Positions 7,877-17,477 of a DNA stretch of 64,000 nt are shown here, one piece after another. The translations under genes were made by a program, and so were the position numbers. Below the pieces are notes generated by a model, which saw only the letters and a program-made list of their open reading frames with translations, searched no databases and was not told the origin of the DNA. The stretch spans positions 6,014,001 to 6,078,000 of the forward strand of contig NZ_CP015992.1 in NCBI RefSeq assembly GCF_001708505.1. The letters are read 5' to 3'. This DNA comes from Pseudomonas sp. TCU-HL1. Lineage in GTDB: Bacteria; Pseudomonadota; Gammaproteobacteria; Pseudomonadales; Pseudomonadaceae. How positions within the stretch are numbered: position 1 is the first letter of the stretch; every line of letters begins with the position of its first letter.

Positions 7877-8308
7877 TCAGGGCGCCTCGCCATGCAAGGT
7901 CGCCAACACCTTGCGCGCACCGCCATGGTCGCGGTGTTCGCCCAGGTAGACACCCTGCCAGGTGCCCATTTCAAGCTGCCCGTCCCGGACCGGCAGGCTT
8001 AGCTGGCAGCCCAACAGGCTGCCCTTGAAGTGCGCGGGCAAATCGTCCGGCCCTTCATAGTCATGTTCATAGCCGCTTTCACCCTGAGGCACCAGGCGAT
8101 TGAAGAATCGCTCGAAGTCCCGCCGAACCGCTGGGTCGGCGTTCTCGTTGACCGTCAGGGAAGCCGAAGTGTGTTGCAGCCAGAGGTGCAACAGACCGAC
8201 GCGGAAGCGCTCCAGTTCCGGCAGTGCCGCCAGGATTTCCGCGGTGACCAGGTGGAAGCCACGCGGCCGCGGGCGCAAGGTGATCAGGGTCTGCTGCCAC
8301 ATCCGCAA
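7877..8308 (-). CDS. yjbQ: YjbQ / UPF0047 family protein (secondary thiamine-phosphate synthase type)
   Basis: 143 residues. The signature LHLWLQHTSASLTVNENADPAVRRDFERF (about residues 40-68) and GYEHDYEGPDDLPAHFKGSLLG (about 77-98) define the YjbQ family; the conserved histidines probably bind a metal. Some members show weak thiamine-phosphate synthase activity, but the real substrate is not settled. It sits between sutA and amtB on the same strand, with an amtB terminator ahead of it, so it is probably transcribed separately. Confidence 0.88.
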   Translation of the reverse strand: MRMWQQTLITLRPRPRGFHLVTAEILAALPELERFRVGLLHLWLQHTSASLTVNENADPAVRRDFERFFNRLVPQGESGYEHDYEGPDDLPAHFKGSLLGCQLSLPVRDGQLEMGTWQGVYLGEHRDHGGARKVLATLHGEAP

Positions 8309-8354
8309 ATACCTGTCTCGGCTCGTCCGGCGGGCATTCTAGCGCGGCCGTTAA

Positions 8355-8386
8355 AAAAGCAAAGGGCGCCTTGCGGCGCCCTTTCA
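8355..8386 (-). terminator. Rho-independent terminator after amtB
   Basis: On the minus strand the stem AAAGGGCGCC / GGCGCCCTTT with a short loop is followed by GCTTTTTTAAC. Confidence 0.85.
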
Positions 8387-8440
8387 GGATTTCCTCTCGA
8401 CGTCCCCGCCGGCAACTGCCGAACGGGGAAATCAACGGGA

Positions 8441-9760
8441 TCAGAGGTTGTAGCCACGCTCGTTGTGCTGAGCCAGGTCGAGACCAACAGTCTCTTCCTC
8501 TTCATTGACGCGCAGGCCCATGACAACGTCCAGCACCTTGAGGATCACAAAGGTGACGATGCCGGTGTACACCACGGTCACCACCACACCCTGGAGCTGG
8601 ATGAGGAACTGGGAACCGATGTCTTCGACGCTGCCGAAACCACCCAGGGCCGGAGCGGCGAACACGCCGGTCAGTAGGGCGCCGACGATACCGCCGATGC
8701 CGTGCACGCCGAAGGCATCCAGGGAGTCGTCGTAGCCCAGCTTGCGCTTCAGGCTGGTGGCGCAGAAGTAGCAGATCACGCCAGCCACCAGGCCGATGAT
8801 CAGGGCGCCCATCGGGCCGACGGTACCGGCAGCCGGGGTGATGGCGACCAGACCGGCAACCACGCCGGACGCGATACCCAGTGCGCTCGGCTTACCGTGG
8901 GTCAGCCACTCGGCGAACATCCAGCCCAGAGCAGCGGCGGCGGTGGCGATCTGGGTAACCAGCATGGCCATGCCAGCGGTGCCGTTGGCGGCCACGGCGG
9001 AACCGGCGTTGAAACCGAACCAGCCCACCCAGAGCATGGCGGCGCCGAGCAGGGTGTAGCCGAGGTTATGCGGAGCCATCGGAGTGGTCGGGTAGCCCTT
9101 GCGCTTGCCCAGAACCAGGCAGGCCACCAGGCCAGCCACACCGGCGTTGATGTGCACCACGGTGCCACCGGCGAAGTCCAGCACGCCCCAGTCCCACATC
9201 AGGCCGCCATTGCCGCTCCACACCATGTGGGCGATCGGGGCATAGACCAAGGTGAACCAGACAGCCATGAAGATCAGCATGGCGGAGAACTTCATGCGCT
9301 CGGCGAAGGCACCCACGATCAGGGCCGGGGTGATGATGGCGAAGGTCATCTGGAAGGTGATGAACACGCTCTCAGGTATCGCGTACACCAGGCTGCTTGT
9401 GTTCAGGCCGCTGAGGAACGCCTTGGACAGGCCGCCCACGAAGGAGTTGAAGTTGATCACCCCCTGTTCCATGCCGGTGGTATCGAAGGCCAGGCTATAG
9501 CCATAGACCACCCACAGGATGCTGATCAAGCCGGTGATGGCGAAGCACTGCATCATCACCGAGAGAACGTTCTTGGAGCGCACCATGCCGCCATAGAACA
9601 GCGCCAGGCCGGGAATGGTCATGAACAGCACCAGCGCAGTAGCGACCATCATCCACGCCGTGTCACCACTGTTCAGCACTACCTCGTCAGCGGCCATGGC
9701 CAGGCCGGGGGTAACGAGGGACAAAAGGGCTCCTAGCCCTGCGGCTTTACGCAGAGTCAT
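8441..9760 (-). CDS. amtB: Ammonium transporter
   Basis: 439 residues with an N-terminal signal peptide (MTLRKAAGLGALLSLVTPGLAMA) followed by eleven hydrophobic segments, as in AmtB. Family motifs visible: DFAGGTVVHINAGVAGL (pore His), MLWVGWFGFNAGSA, and DDSLDAFGVHGIGGIVGALLTG (second pore His). It conducts ammonia across the inner membrane and is gated by the P-II protein GlnK, encoded immediately upstream on the same strand. The ATG at 9760 is chosen because the signal peptide starts there. The pair glnK-amtB is normally NtrC/sigma-54 controlled. Confidence 0.97.
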   Translation of the reverse strand: MTLRKAAGLGALLSLVTPGLAMAADEVVLNSGDTAWMMVATALVLFMTIPGLALFYGGMVRSKNVLSVMMQCFAITGLISILWVVYGYSLAFDTTGMEQGVINFNSFVGGLSKAFLSGLNTSSLVYAIPESVFITFQMTFAIITPALIVGAFAERMKFSAMLIFMAVWFTLVYAPIAHMVWSGNGGLMWDWGVLDFAGGTVVHINAGVAGLVACLVLGKRKGYPTTPMAPHNLGYTLLGAAMLWVGWFGFNAGSAVAANGTAGMAMLVTQIATAAAALGWMFAEWLTHGKPSALGIASGVVAGLVAITPAAGTVGPMGALIIGLVAGVICYFCATSLKRKLGYDDSLDAFGVHGIGGIVGALLTGVFAAPALGGFGSVEDIGSQFLIQLQGVVVTVVYTGIVTFVILKVLDVVMGLRVNEEEETVGLDLAQHNERGYNL

Positions 9761-9794
9761 GTTGTTTTCTCCTGGGGCGTTGGGGTTCGGCGGC

Positions 9795-10133
9795 TTAGAT
9801 CGCGTCTGTGCCGGTTTCGCCGGTACGGATACGGATGGCCTGTTCCAGATTGACGACGAAAATCTTGCCGTCACCAATCTTGCCGGTATTGGCAGCCTTG
9901 GTGATGGCCTCGATGACGCGATCGAGTTGGTCGTCGGCAATGGCCACGTCGATCTTCACCTTCGGCAGGAAATCGACAACGTACTCGGCGCCGCGGTACA
10001 GCTCGGTGTGGCCCTTTTGCCGTCCGAAGCCCTTGACCTCGGTGACAGTGATGCCCTGCACGCCGATCTCCGACAACGACTCACGCACGTCGTCGAGCTT
10101 GAACGGCTTGATGATGGCAGTGACTAGCTTCAT
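9795..10133 (-). CDS. glnK: Nitrogen regulatory protein P-II
   Basis: 112 residues, exact P-II length. Starts MKLVTAIIKPFKLDDVRESL, carries the T-loop with the uridylylated tyrosine in RGAEYVVDFLPKVKI (about residues 47-61) and ends IRTGETGTDAI. It senses 2-oxoglutarate and ATP/ADP and blocks AmtB when nitrogen is plentiful. Upstream of amtB by 34 bases, so the two are co-transcribed; a sigma-54-like promoter lies about 200 bases upstream. Confidence 0.97.
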   Translation of the reverse strand: MKLVTAIIKPFKLDDVRESLSEIGVQGITVTEVKGFGRQKGHTELYRGAEYVVDFLPKVKIDVAIADDQLDRVIEAITKAANTGKIGDGKIFVVNLEQAIRIRTGETGTDAI

Positions 10134-10333
10134 GAAACTCTCTCCCGTGTTTGGTTGACTTGCCCCAGGAAAAACGCGAACCCGGCTCAAGTCTAAGCGC
10201 AGTGTCTGGCTTTTGTAACGCGTCGGCCCGCCCTGACACGGCACTCCGACGTCAACCAACCGCTTCTGGCGAAACACTCCCCCGCCTCGCCCGGTGCACC
10301 GGAACTGCATCGGTGCATGCGTCGCTCACCACC

Positions 10334-10350
10334 AAGCAGAAAGCTTGCCA
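10334..10350 (-). promoter_or_regulatory. Candidate sigma-54 promoter for glnK-amtB
   Basis: On the minus strand TGGCAAGCTTTCTGCTT has the GG at -24 and GC at -12 with the required ten-base gap and a TGGCA start (consensus TGGCAC-N5-TTGC). It would give a leader of about 190 bases before glnK. Sigma-54 control is the rule for glnK-amtB, but the -12 half lacks the full TTGC, so this remains a candidate. Confidence 0.5.
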
Positions 10351-10545
10351 GCTCCAGACAAAGTGCGTTTTTTCAAACAGATACTGGCCGATTGCCCTGC
10401 TGGCACCGTGAGAGCGCGCACGAGATCGCACCAAAGAGGTGCGCAGCGCCCCAGGGCATTGCTCAAAAAGCGTGCACCCCTTCGCCAGCCCGGCTTGCCG
10501 GAGCCCCGTGGTAGACTCCCGCCCATTCACCTACGGAACCCCACC

Positions 10546-10809
10546 ATGCTGCCGCCCAAAGCCCTGCTCGATACCCTCGCGTCCCACGCCTCGCGCCTGT
10601 TCAGCGGTGACAGCCCGCTGCCGCGCACCGAGGTCGAGGCCCAGTTCAAGGTTCTGCTGCAGAGTGCCTTCGGCAAGCTCGACCTGGTCAGCCGCGACGA
10701 GTTCGACAGCCAGATGGTGGTGCTCGCCCGCACCCGAGCGCGCCTGGAGGCCCTGGAGGCCAAAGTCGCGGAGCTGGATGCCAAGCTGAACCCGCCGTCG
10801 GCCGAGTAA
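10546..10809 (+). CDS. ubiK: Ubiquinone biosynthesis accessory factor UbiK (YqiC/BMFP)
   Basis: 87 residues with an amphipathic N-terminal region (PPKALLDTLASHASRLF) and a C-terminal coiled coil (RARLEALEAKVAELDAKL, about residues 63-80), matching the BMFP/YqiC family. UbiK helps the Ubi complex in aerobic ubiquinone synthesis by binding lipids and UbiJ. It lies divergently from glnK and 36 bases before comM, the typical Pseudomonas order. The ATG at 10546 is the only start consistent with family length. Confidence 0.88.
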   Translation: MLPPKALLDTLASHASRLFSGDSPLPRTEVEAQFKVLLQSAFGKLDLVSRDEFDSQMVVLARTRARLEALEAKVAELDAKLNPPSAE

Positions 10810-10845
10810 CCCCGGTCCGACCGGCGGGCCGATCAAGGAGTGATC

Positions 10846-11751
10846 ATGTCCCTGGCCATCGTCCACAGTCGCGCGCAGGTTGGCGTCGAAGCCCCTGCCG
10901 TGACTGTCGAAGCACACCTCGCCAACGGGTTGCCGTCCCTGGCCCTCGTGGGCCTGCCGGAAACCGCCGTGAAGGAAAGCAAGGACCGCGTCCGCAGCGC
11001 GATCCTGAACAGCGGTTTCGACTTCCCACCTCGCCGCATCACCCTCAACCTCGCACCCGCCGATTTGCCCAAGGACGGTGGCCGCTTCGACCTCGCCATC
11101 GCACTCGGCGTTCTGGCCGCCAGCGGCCAGTTGCCGGCCGGGGCTCTTGAAGAGGTCGAGTGCCTCGGCGAACTGGCACTTTCTGGTGCATTGCGTCCGG
11201 TGCAGGGCGTATTGCCCGCTGCCATGGCCGCCCGCGCGGCGGGGCGCACCCTGATCGTCCCTCGGGAAAATGCCGAAGAAGCCAGCCTCGCGGGCGGCCT
11301 CACAGTTCTGGCCGCCAGGCACCTGCTGGAGCTGACCGCACACTTTGCCGGCCATACGCCGCTCGCCCCTTACCAGGCCCATGGGCTAGTGGAAGAACGC
11401 CCGCCCTACCCCGACCTCGCTGAAGTCCAGGGCCAGGTCGCCGCCAAGCGCGCGCTGCTGGTGGCCGCTGCCGGGTCCCATAACCTGTTGCTGTGCGGCC
11501 CGCCAGGAACCGGAAAAACGCTACTGGCCAGCCGCCTGCCCGGCCTCTTGCCGCCGCTGGAAGAGCAGGAAGCGCTGGAGGTGGCGGCCATTCATTCGGT
11601 TGTCAGTCATGCGCCACTGCAAAGCTGGCCGCAACGCCCCTTTCGTCAGCCTCATCACAGCGCGTCCGGCGCCGCACTGGTGGGCGGCGGCAGTCGCCCC
11701 AAGCCGGGCGAAATCACACTGGCGCATCAGGGCGTTAGGGGCACCTTATAG
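10846..11751 (+). pseudogene. comM: comM (yifB) 5' fragment, disrupted by island insertion
   Basis: Encodes the first ~297 residues of the Mg-chelatase-like AAA+ protein ComM/YifB: the N-terminal ribosomal-S5-like domain (SLAIVHSRAQVGVEAPAVTVEAHLANGLP) and the start of the AAA+ domain with Walker A CGPPGTGKT at about residue 218. After KPGEITLAHQGV the frame enters foreign DNA, adds R-G-T-L and stops. The natural continuation, LFLDELPEFDRK with Walker B, is found at 53221. ComM is a hexameric helicase that drives branch migration during natural transformation, so the insertion should remove it. The start is ATG 10846 after AAGGAG. Confidence 0.95.
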
Positions 11752-11762
11752 ATTTACATTTC
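11737..11762 (+). repeat. Left terminal inverted repeat of the island
   Basis: AGGGGCACCT at 11737-11746 and TTTAC at 11753-11757 match the right end in inverted orientation with the same spacing. The remaining positions are poorly conserved. It starts immediately after comM codon GTT. Confidence 0.6.
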
Positions 11763-11997
11763 TGGCAAAAGGAGACCTGTTGTCCTCCGACAGACAGTCC
11801 AAGCCTCCGATTCCCGGAGTTGTCCCATGGACCGTTTCTCGTGGGTTCCGAACGCATGGGCTTAGCTCGCCTAGGACACTGAGCTATAGCCGATGCCTAA
11901 GCATATTAATTAAATGAGTCCAACAAAGATCGTCTAAGTCTTTTGGCGCAGGCCACTACACTCACTCAACCTATTTACGAAACTCAGGAAAAAGCCA

Positions 11998-13626
11998 GTG
12001 GCTTATAACCCGTGGTTCGAGATCGTTTGGGTCTATGACACAGACTTTGAAGGTCGCCAGTTCCCCTTGGTCTATCTGGCGAATGGACTTCCCGGATATG
12101 TAATTAACCAGTTCATCTATGACCTCCTCCTACGTAATACCGGCCATAGCAAACTAGAACTCATTGTCCGTTCGCTGTGCCATCTCTACGCTTTCACCTG
12201 CGCCAAATATGGCACTCGCCACTTGTCGGAATCTGAATCCGCCAATCTAATCGCCGACTTTATTGACGCCAAAGAATTTGGCACAGATAAATACTGCATC
12301 AAACGCGGAGAAAGATATGATTGGCTTCGCTACCTAGGGCTTAATTGGGAACCATTGGCTCATAGCTCTAGTGCGAAGAAGAGTACTCTTATGGGCTACC
12401 TCCGCGCGATAACTGAATTTGATAGATGGCAATCGGCATTCCATAACACTGCAAGACTAAGTCCTACCGAAGAGGTATTTCTTAGCGCATGGCAACGCTT
12501 CCAAGATTTTAAGAATCGAGAAAAGTGGGACATGCTGATCCATCTAAACAACGCAAGATCGAACAAAAGAGAGATTCCTGATGAAAGCATTGCAAGCAAA
12601 TTCAAATCAAACCAGAAAGGAAATAACTACAGAAGCTGTCCAAAGGCATTTCCTCCCCACAGAATTATCGAACTAGTTGAAAATGCAACCACCAACCCAA
12701 GAGACAAACTCATCATATTGATAATGTTGGGCGGGAGTTTGCGGCGAGCAGAACCACTCCACCTCTTCCGCGATGACGTAGAAGGAATGGACATCATGGG
12801 TCAAGCCAGAATTAGGCTGGCAGATCCTAATACAGGCATGTGCGAATGGGCTGATGAGAACGGAAGAAATGTCTGTGGGACTAGGGCCGAATACTTCGAA
12901 AAACACTGGAGAATAGTTAACTCTGATTTACCCAGATCTCATTACTTTCGAAATCTGGCCCCGCGCTCAGAGCTGGATCGCAGAAACCAAGGGCTTCATG
13001 CGGGCTTCAAAGGCATGACCTTCAGCGCAGCTGAGCAAGTCAATCCATTCTTAAATACTGAATTTTACCAATACGATAAAAACTATGTTTGGTGGTGCGA
13101 TCCGAGAATCGGCGCTTACTGGTACAAACTATTCGAAGAGTATAGAAAAAAATATCTTAACCGAAACCCATACACCAATGAATTCATAAGCCTAAGACAC
13201 CCATGGCTATTCATTAAAATTGAGAATAGTGCTGAATATGGAATGCCTCTAACGATATCCGCACTAAAATCGGTCTGGCGAAAGATAAAGAAAAAATTAG
13301 ACATCAATCAACGCCTATCATGGCATAGCCTCAGACACTTCTTTGGCTACTACTGCGCAAGTGTACTGAATTTGACGCTCGAACAGACCCAAGTCCTTAT
13401 GCACCACGCCGACATTACATCAACCGAGATCTATTATAGCCCCAGCGGTGACCGCATTCGGCAGGCGATTGTCGCCGCTTACTTGAAAACGAGTGAAAGT
13501 TCAAAAATCAATTCGTCGCCCATCTTCGCAAGAGTCGCCTCCATTGTATTTCCTCCACACTGGACTAACGACCAGCATGAAGCATGGTTGTATACATGCC
13601 AAATGCGTTCTGCGCTTGATAATTAG
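11998..13626 (+). CDS. Island tyrosine recombinase, first gene of a recombinase trio
   Basis: 542 residues, GTG start with AGGAA 8 bases upstream. The C-terminal third is a complete tyrosine-recombinase catalytic domain: Arg I in GGSLRRAEPLHL (about residue 249), WHSLRHFFGYY (His/Arg II, about 443-447), LMHHADITSTEIYY (third His and nucleophilic Tyr, about 469-480). The N-terminal part is long and does not resemble XerC. Only 11 bases separate it from the next gene, which also encodes a recombinase-like protein. Arrangement and sizes resemble the gamma-mobile-trio and Tn554/RIT groups in which several recombinase-like proteins act together. AT-rich compared with the flanking core. Probably the enzyme that cut and joined the island at comM. 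Confidence 0.85.
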   Translation: MAYNPWFEIVWVYDTDFEGRQFPLVYLANGLPGYVINQFIYDLLLRNTGHSKLELIVRSLCHLYAFTCAKYGTRHLSESESANLIADFIDAKEFGTDKYCIKRGERYDWLRYLGLNWEPLAHSSSAKKSTLMGYLRAITEFDRWQSAFHNTARLSPTEEVFLSAWQRFQDFKNREKWDMLIHLNNARSNKREIPDESIASKFKSNQKGNNYRSCPKAFPPHRIIELVENATTNPRDKLIILIMLGGSLRRAEPLHLFRDDVEGMDIMGQARIRLADPNTGMCEWADENGRNVCGTRAEYFEKHWRIVNSDLPRSHYFRNLAPRSELDRRNQGLHAGFKGMTFSAAEQVNPFLNTEFYQYDKNYVWWCDPRIGAYWYKLFEEYRKKYLNRNPYTNEFISLRHPWLFIKIENSAEYGMPLTISALKSVWRKIKKKLDINQRLSWHSLRHFFGYYCASVLNLTLEQTQVLMHHADITSTEIYYSPSGDRIRQAIVAAYLKTSESSKINSSPIFARVASIVFPPHWTNDQHEAWLYTCQMRSALDN

Positions 13627-13637
13627 CTAGCAATAAA

Positions 13638-16600
13638 ATGCCCACAGAGCTTCACAGCGAAATCGCACTGCATCCAGATGCAACCTGTCTGAGTGGGTAC
13701 TGGAGCGGAAAAATCATTCAGGTCAATAAAACTGAAAAAATCCTGTACTTAAGAGAAAACCTCGCAACAAGCGATGTCATCAAACTGATCTCTGAATTCA
13801 ACCTTTCAAACATTCAATCTTGGCTGAGCTACGAAGGCCACATAAAGCCCTCAAAGCCAGGATATTCAATATTGCGCTGGGATAATCTACCGCAATTTAA
13901 GGCGTATGCATGCCGAAAAGGATCTAAGATCTACACAACACAAACCCTAGAGAACTTAGTTTCCAGCCTTGGCGGTGAAGACCATGCCATTCAAGCAATA
14001 AAGGACGCATGGACCTCGGACGGACTGGGGCTAGGCCTTAAAGCATTCCGATCAAACTACGCACACAACATAATATGTGAGCACGCCACCCTCCTCCTCC
14101 CGACTGATGCGCTTTCAGATTTGGAGCCGTCAAGTTTGCTGGAAGATCTGTTGACTATCCACAACACTAAGAACAGTACTTTTACTCCGAAAGGCTTTAC
14201 GCTTGATGATGTCGGCAAACAGAAGGAACCGTTCGACAAAGCTCGGAAGTCTCTTATCGCTTCTCCAGCAGGAAAAGCACTCAAACGATTATCACCTGAT
14301 TTATACGATTATCTTCGCTCAACAGGCTCTTCCGGCGCATGGCTTGTCTGGACAAAATTCCAAATGGCTTGCAGCAAGTGGTTGATGCTTGGCTCCCTAA
14401 ATTTCTATTGGCTTCTCCCCCAAAGTACAAATTTTTTCACAAGCGCATTGACCGTGCTATCTAAACAACTCAAGAATATCCCGGAGTGGAATAATCTCTT
14501 AAATTACCAGAAAGATTATCCATCCTGGCTCGCCACATTATATGCAAGCAGCACATTGCGCGATATCGCCGACACTCCACAGGATATCCTAGAGCACGTG
14601 CCATGTGACGTAGGCGGTGTTAATAGAAAATCAAGCATCAAGAAACTTCTGCAGGCCCATGATAGCGCCCATCCATTCCCGCTTGAATTTCTACACTCCA
14701 CTGCTCGCAAAGCGAGGCTCTCCAAAACAAAGAAATATTCGGAAGAATGGGCTAATGAATCATTGACTGGCGGGTGGAAACTATTTTTTGATATCTGGAT
14801 AAAGGCAACCCCTAACTCATCACTGTCTAGCAGAAAACAGTTCGACTATATCCATGAATGGGGAATAATTCGCGGGATAAGAAACCCGTTTTATATCAGC
14901 CCGTTAGATCTATACGATATCCATAAGCCAGGAAACAACTACGATTTCAGAAGTTTTCTTGCCGAAAGACAATCCTCGTTATCCACAACCTCAGATCGCG
15001 CCTCCTCTTGCTGGGCTGCAACCAATACCATTTTTGACCGCACAATAAATCTCTCAAAGCTGTACAAGCCCGCGGGCTATCCAGAACTTCCGGAAAAGCT
15101 ACGGAATCCTTTTGCAGACATACCAAACCCATTCAAAAGAGCCTCCAAGACCGGAAAGACTCCTCGAAGTCGTCTCCTGGAGGACGTTCAGGAAATGATA
15201 ATCGAAGAATTGTTAGGCCTCGTCGAGCAGGAGCGCTCAATTTATCTACCCAAACATAACGACAAAGGACAGCTAATTCTAGACTTTACAGGCAATCCAA
15301 TTCTCGAAGAGCACCCAACCAAAATTATAGTTAAAGTGCCTACCTTTGCGTGGGCAAGAAAATGGTTTGAAGAAAATTATCCAGATAAAAGAAAAAGCCA
15401 GAGTCCCGCTTGGTTCTTAAAAGACGGCCATTGGATCTGGAATCCATCTTCGTCTGTAGAGTTGTCTCTATTACTTTTGGCTCCACTGAGAGGAAAACAG
15501 GCCAGATGGCTTGATCAAGGGCTACTTGATCGTATGTTATTCGACTTCAACGACAATAAAATCAAGATCAACACCCACCCACTAAGCCAGTTCCGATATC
15601 CAAATGGTATGTCACACGAAGAATTTTATGGCTCACCGTCAGCTGCTGTTCAGCTTCAGCAGGACTTCCTGACTGGTGCCTTTGAACCAATCATTTGGTG
15701 CTCAACGAACAAAACTGCAATTTGGTCGAATGGCCAGTGCAGCGGGTACGCCTTGCCGTGGCCTGACGGAATCACACTCATGCTGAGTGATAATGAAGAA
15801 ATACAACAAAAGGGGCAGCAGCTTTCTCGAGTCTATGAAGTGCTTCGTTATCAGTATGAGTTCGTAGAAAAATTTGACCCGCATCCAAGCCCATTAACTT
15901 TTGCAGATGTAATTGAAGACTCAGTTCTGATCCCACATGATGCGGACGTACGCTTGCGTCTACCATGGTTTGTCCCTCTGTGTAGGCAGATTGGTAATGA
16001 AATTAACGTTACCTGGCCAAATGGGACGGTCCATCGTGCCAGCCTCCCTATTTCAAAAACACAACTTGAAAAGCTTTACAATGCTCTGTGCCTCCACGTG
16101 GAGCGAAAAATTCAACAAGAAATCGGATTGAAGGTAGACATCCTTACTGAGCATGTCACCTCTAATATAACCACAGCTATTGAGAATAGGCGGGCGAAGT
16201 TCGACATACACTCACTGCGCGTGGCAGGAATAAGTCGCCTTATAGAATTGGGAGTGCCTGCACACTTGGTCTCTGAATACATAGCAGGACATTCCACCAT
16301 TGTTATGACCATGCGCTACTTCAAGACCACACCAATGCATATCCGTGGAAAGATAATCGATGCGATGGTAAACGGCGACCTAATTGATGGATTTGAGACT
16401 GTCATTGAAAGATTAAGAATCCAGTCTGAAGGGACGAATTTCATCCCCCTCAGCTCAAGGGTACAAGAATGCACAGATGATATTCCCTTTGATTTCGCTT
16501 CCCTTGCACCAGTTCCTGGCGGACTTTGTATCATGGGAGGGAAAGGGCCAAGCTGCGAAGTTTGTGCAATCAAAGAGCGCGAGAGCCCAGATGAAGGTAT

Positions 16601-17447
16601 ATCTATCGAATTTGAACGCAAGCTTGGTGGATGTGCTGGTGGAAGGTTCTATAGAACAGGGCCTGATTTTTTGATGTCGCAAGCATTGGAAGCAAACAAA
16701 TTAATGTTACTTCTGCGACGAAAATCGAGAGAGCGCAAAGCAGCTCTCAGCGAACTGAAGGAACTTAGCCATCAAATCCAGGAAATAGAACTAGCCAAAC
16801 CAGAGTCTCTCTCTGCGAAAGAACTCAGACGACTCAACAACCTTAAGGCTCGCCTGTCGATGTCCAAAAAGCATTTTGCTGATCAAGACGAATCATTGGC
16901 CCCAGTCGTTCAGCAATGGTACCAGCGGTGGCGCGATTATAACGATTCAAACGCATTAAAAATCCAAATTAATGAATCACCTCAGAAACAACCAATGATT
17001 CTTATTGGTGATTCCGAGTTTGTCGATCTGAGCCCTGAAATAATCAAAGGAAACGATTTCACGCTGTCCCGCACTATTCTTGAGCAATCGCTATGCTACG
17101 TTCGAAATGGCCTTGAATTCCCGGAGGACAGTCGAATGCTGGTTGCGGATTTTCTCAATAAAATATTTGCAATAGAGGACACTGAAATTCTTCTACTTTT
17201 CAATACGCCACGATCCGAACCGTCTCAAAATCGTCTCACCACAGTTTTGGCAAGTCTAGTTTCGGATATCTTCGGTGATGACAAAATTCAATCAGCGGCC
17301 AGCACCGGAACTCCACTCGGGTTTGACAAGGTACTCGTGGAAAAAATTAAGAGCCTTTGTGTTAATTCTGCTGCTACCAACACTTGTTCAGAGTTAACGT
17401 ATCAACTCAAACCAATAAAATTACGTCCCACCGCATCAAGTGATTAA
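13638..17447 (+). CDS. Very large tyrosine-recombinase-like protein, second gene of the trio
   Basis: 1269 residues. The N-terminal ~800 residues have no motif I recognise. At about residues 858-895 a tyrosine recombinase signature appears: HSLRVAGISRLIELGVPAHLVSEYIAGHS followed by TMRYF, giving His/Arg II, GH and a candidate Tyr. After it comes a cysteine cluster (LCIMGGKGPSCEVCAIKE and GGCAGGRF, about 960-1003) that could bind zinc, then a coiled coil (about 1015-1080). The protein is far longer than ordinary integrases; a second long recombinase-like protein downstream of a shorter one is the pattern of mobile trios. The third gene follows 30 bases later, so all three are one transcript. 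The role of the long N-terminal region is unknown. Confidence 0.75.
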   Translation: MPTELHSEIALHPDATCLSGYWSGKIIQVNKTEKILYLRENLATSDVIKLISEFNLSNIQSWLSYEGHIKPSKPGYSILRWDNLPQFKAYACRKGSKIYTTQTLENLVSSLGGEDHAIQAIKDAWTSDGLGLGLKAFRSNYAHNIICEHATLLLPTDALSDLEPSSLLEDLLTIHNTKNSTFTPKGFTLDDVGKQKEPFDKARKSLIASPAGKALKRLSPDLYDYLRSTGSSGAWLVWTKFQMACSKWLMLGSLNFYWLLPQSTNFFTSALTVLSKQLKNIPEWNNLLNYQKDYPSWLATLYASSTLRDIADTPQDILEHVPCDVGGVNRKSSIKKLLQAHDSAHPFPLEFLHSTARKARLSKTKKYSEEWANESLTGGWKLFFDIWIKATPNSSLSSRKQFDYIHEWGIIRGIRNPFYISPLDLYDIHKPGNNYDFRSFLAERQSSLSTTSDRASSCWAATNTIFDRTINLSKLYKPAGYPELPEKLRNPFADIPNPFKRASKTGKTPRSRLLEDVQEMIIEELLGLVEQERSIYLPKHNDKGQLILDFTGNPILEEHPTKIIVKVPTFAWARKWFEENYPDKRKSQSPAWFLKDGHWIWNPSSSVELSLLLLAPLRGKQARWLDQGLLDRMLFDFNDNKIKINTHPLSQFRYPNGMSHEEFYGSPSAAVQLQQDFLTGAFEPIIWCSTNKTAIWSNGQCSGYALPWPDGITLMLSDNEEIQQKGQQLSRVYEVLRYQYEFVEKFDPHPSPLTFADVIEDSVLIPHDADVRLRLPWFVPLCRQIGNEINVTWPNGTVHRASLPISKTQLEKLYNALCLHVERKIQQEIGLKVDILTEHVTSNITTAIENRRAKFDIHSLRVAGISRLIELGVPAHLVSEYIAGHSTIVMTMRYFKTTPMHIRGKIIDAMVNGDLIDGFETVIERLRIQSEGTNFIPLSSRVQECTDDIPFDFASLAPVPGGLCIMGGKGPSCEVCAIKERESPDEGISIEFERKLGGCAGGRFYRTGPDFLMSQALEANKLMLLLRRKSRERKAALSELKELSHQIQEIELAKPESLSAKELRRLNNLKARLSMSKKHFADQDESLAPVVQQWYQRWRDYNDSNALKIQINESPQKQPMILIGDSEFVDLSPEIIKGNDFTLSRTILEQSLCYVRNGLEFPEDSRMLVADFLNKIFAIEDTEILLLFNTPRSEPSQNRLTTVLASLVSDIFGDDKIQSAASTGTPLGFDKVLVEKIKSLCVNSAATNTCSELTYQLKPIKLRPTASSD

Positions 17448-17477
17448 TTTTCGTAGAATCGATCTAGAGGCGATACT

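Noticed and set aside
8702..9736. Long open frame antisense to amtB
   Set aside because: Its sequence is His/Gly/Gln-rich shadow translation of a GC-rich membrane-protein gene; amtB on the other strand has full family motifs.
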